Positions 5,426 through 5,430 of a DNA stretch of 5,430 nt are shown piece after piece; positions within the stretch are counted from its first letter, which is position 1, and every line of letters begins with the position of its first letter. The notes beneath the pieces are model-generated. The model was not told the DNA's origin and searched no databases. It saw only the letters and a program-made list of their open reading frames with translations. The DNA lies in contig JAKSPP010000096.1 in the NCBI GenBank assembly GCA_024404735.1, forward strand, positions 1 to 5,430, written 5' to 3'. The translations under genes were made by a program, and so were the position numbers. The DNA comes from Oscillospiraceae bacterium (lineage in GTDB: Bacteria > Bacillota > Clostridia > Oscillospirales > Oscillospiraceae).

Positions 5426-5430
5426 TTCTG

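Noticed and set aside
1..5430. CRISPR array, tRNA/rRNA genes, insertion sequence or toxin-antitoxin/defence module
   Set aside because: I saw no regularly spaced repeats, cloverleaf-like or rRNA-like sequence, transposase motifs or paired small toxin/antitoxin frames. The AlbA_2-type regulator fragment alone does not support a defence system.

Overview
The window looks like a stretch of ordinary chromosome from a Gram-positive anaerobe. The best guess is class Clostridia, perhaps an Oscillospiraceae/Ruminococcaceae-type gut bacterium. This rests on AGGAGG-type ribosome binding sites, sigma-A-like promoters with 17-base spacers, roughly balanced base composition with AT-rich intergenic regions, and the protein families present. 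The assignment is an inference from style and families, not a sequence match.

Left part (1-953, + strand): the 3' end of a gene for an AlbA_2/HATPase_c_4-type putative DNA-binding regulator enters from the left edge (1-348). It is followed by a 170-residue protein with three CxxC zinc ribbons joined to a TM2 membrane domain (441-953). A strong hairpin (970-1003) closes this block.

Centre (1121-3468, + strand): a sigma-A-like promoter is directly abutted by a perfect 18-bp palindrome that matches the CRP/FNR half-site pattern TGTGA-N6-TCACA. It drives a probable two-gene operon: a DUF819 multi-spanning membrane protein (1181-2389), then hemB, porphobilinogen synthase (2428-3396), 38 bases later. 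HemB has its zinc cysteines and both catalytic lysines. The operon ends at a strong hairpin that probably terminates transcription from both sides.

Right part (3487-5430): a convergent single-gene unit on the - strand encodes a complete half-size ABC exporter with a canonical nucleotide-binding domain. It has its own good promoter (TTGAAA-17-TACAAT). The remaining 150 or so bases to the right edge are AT-rich and carry a TTGGCAT/ATGCCAA inverted repeat. A purine-rich ribosome-binding-like sequence at the very edge suggests a divergent + strand gene starting just outside.

No CRISPR array, RNA gene, insertion sequence or clear defence system is visible. The best lead for something not well described is the operator-controlled pairing of a transporter-like DUF819 protein of unknown substrate with a heme/tetrapyrrole biosynthesis gene.
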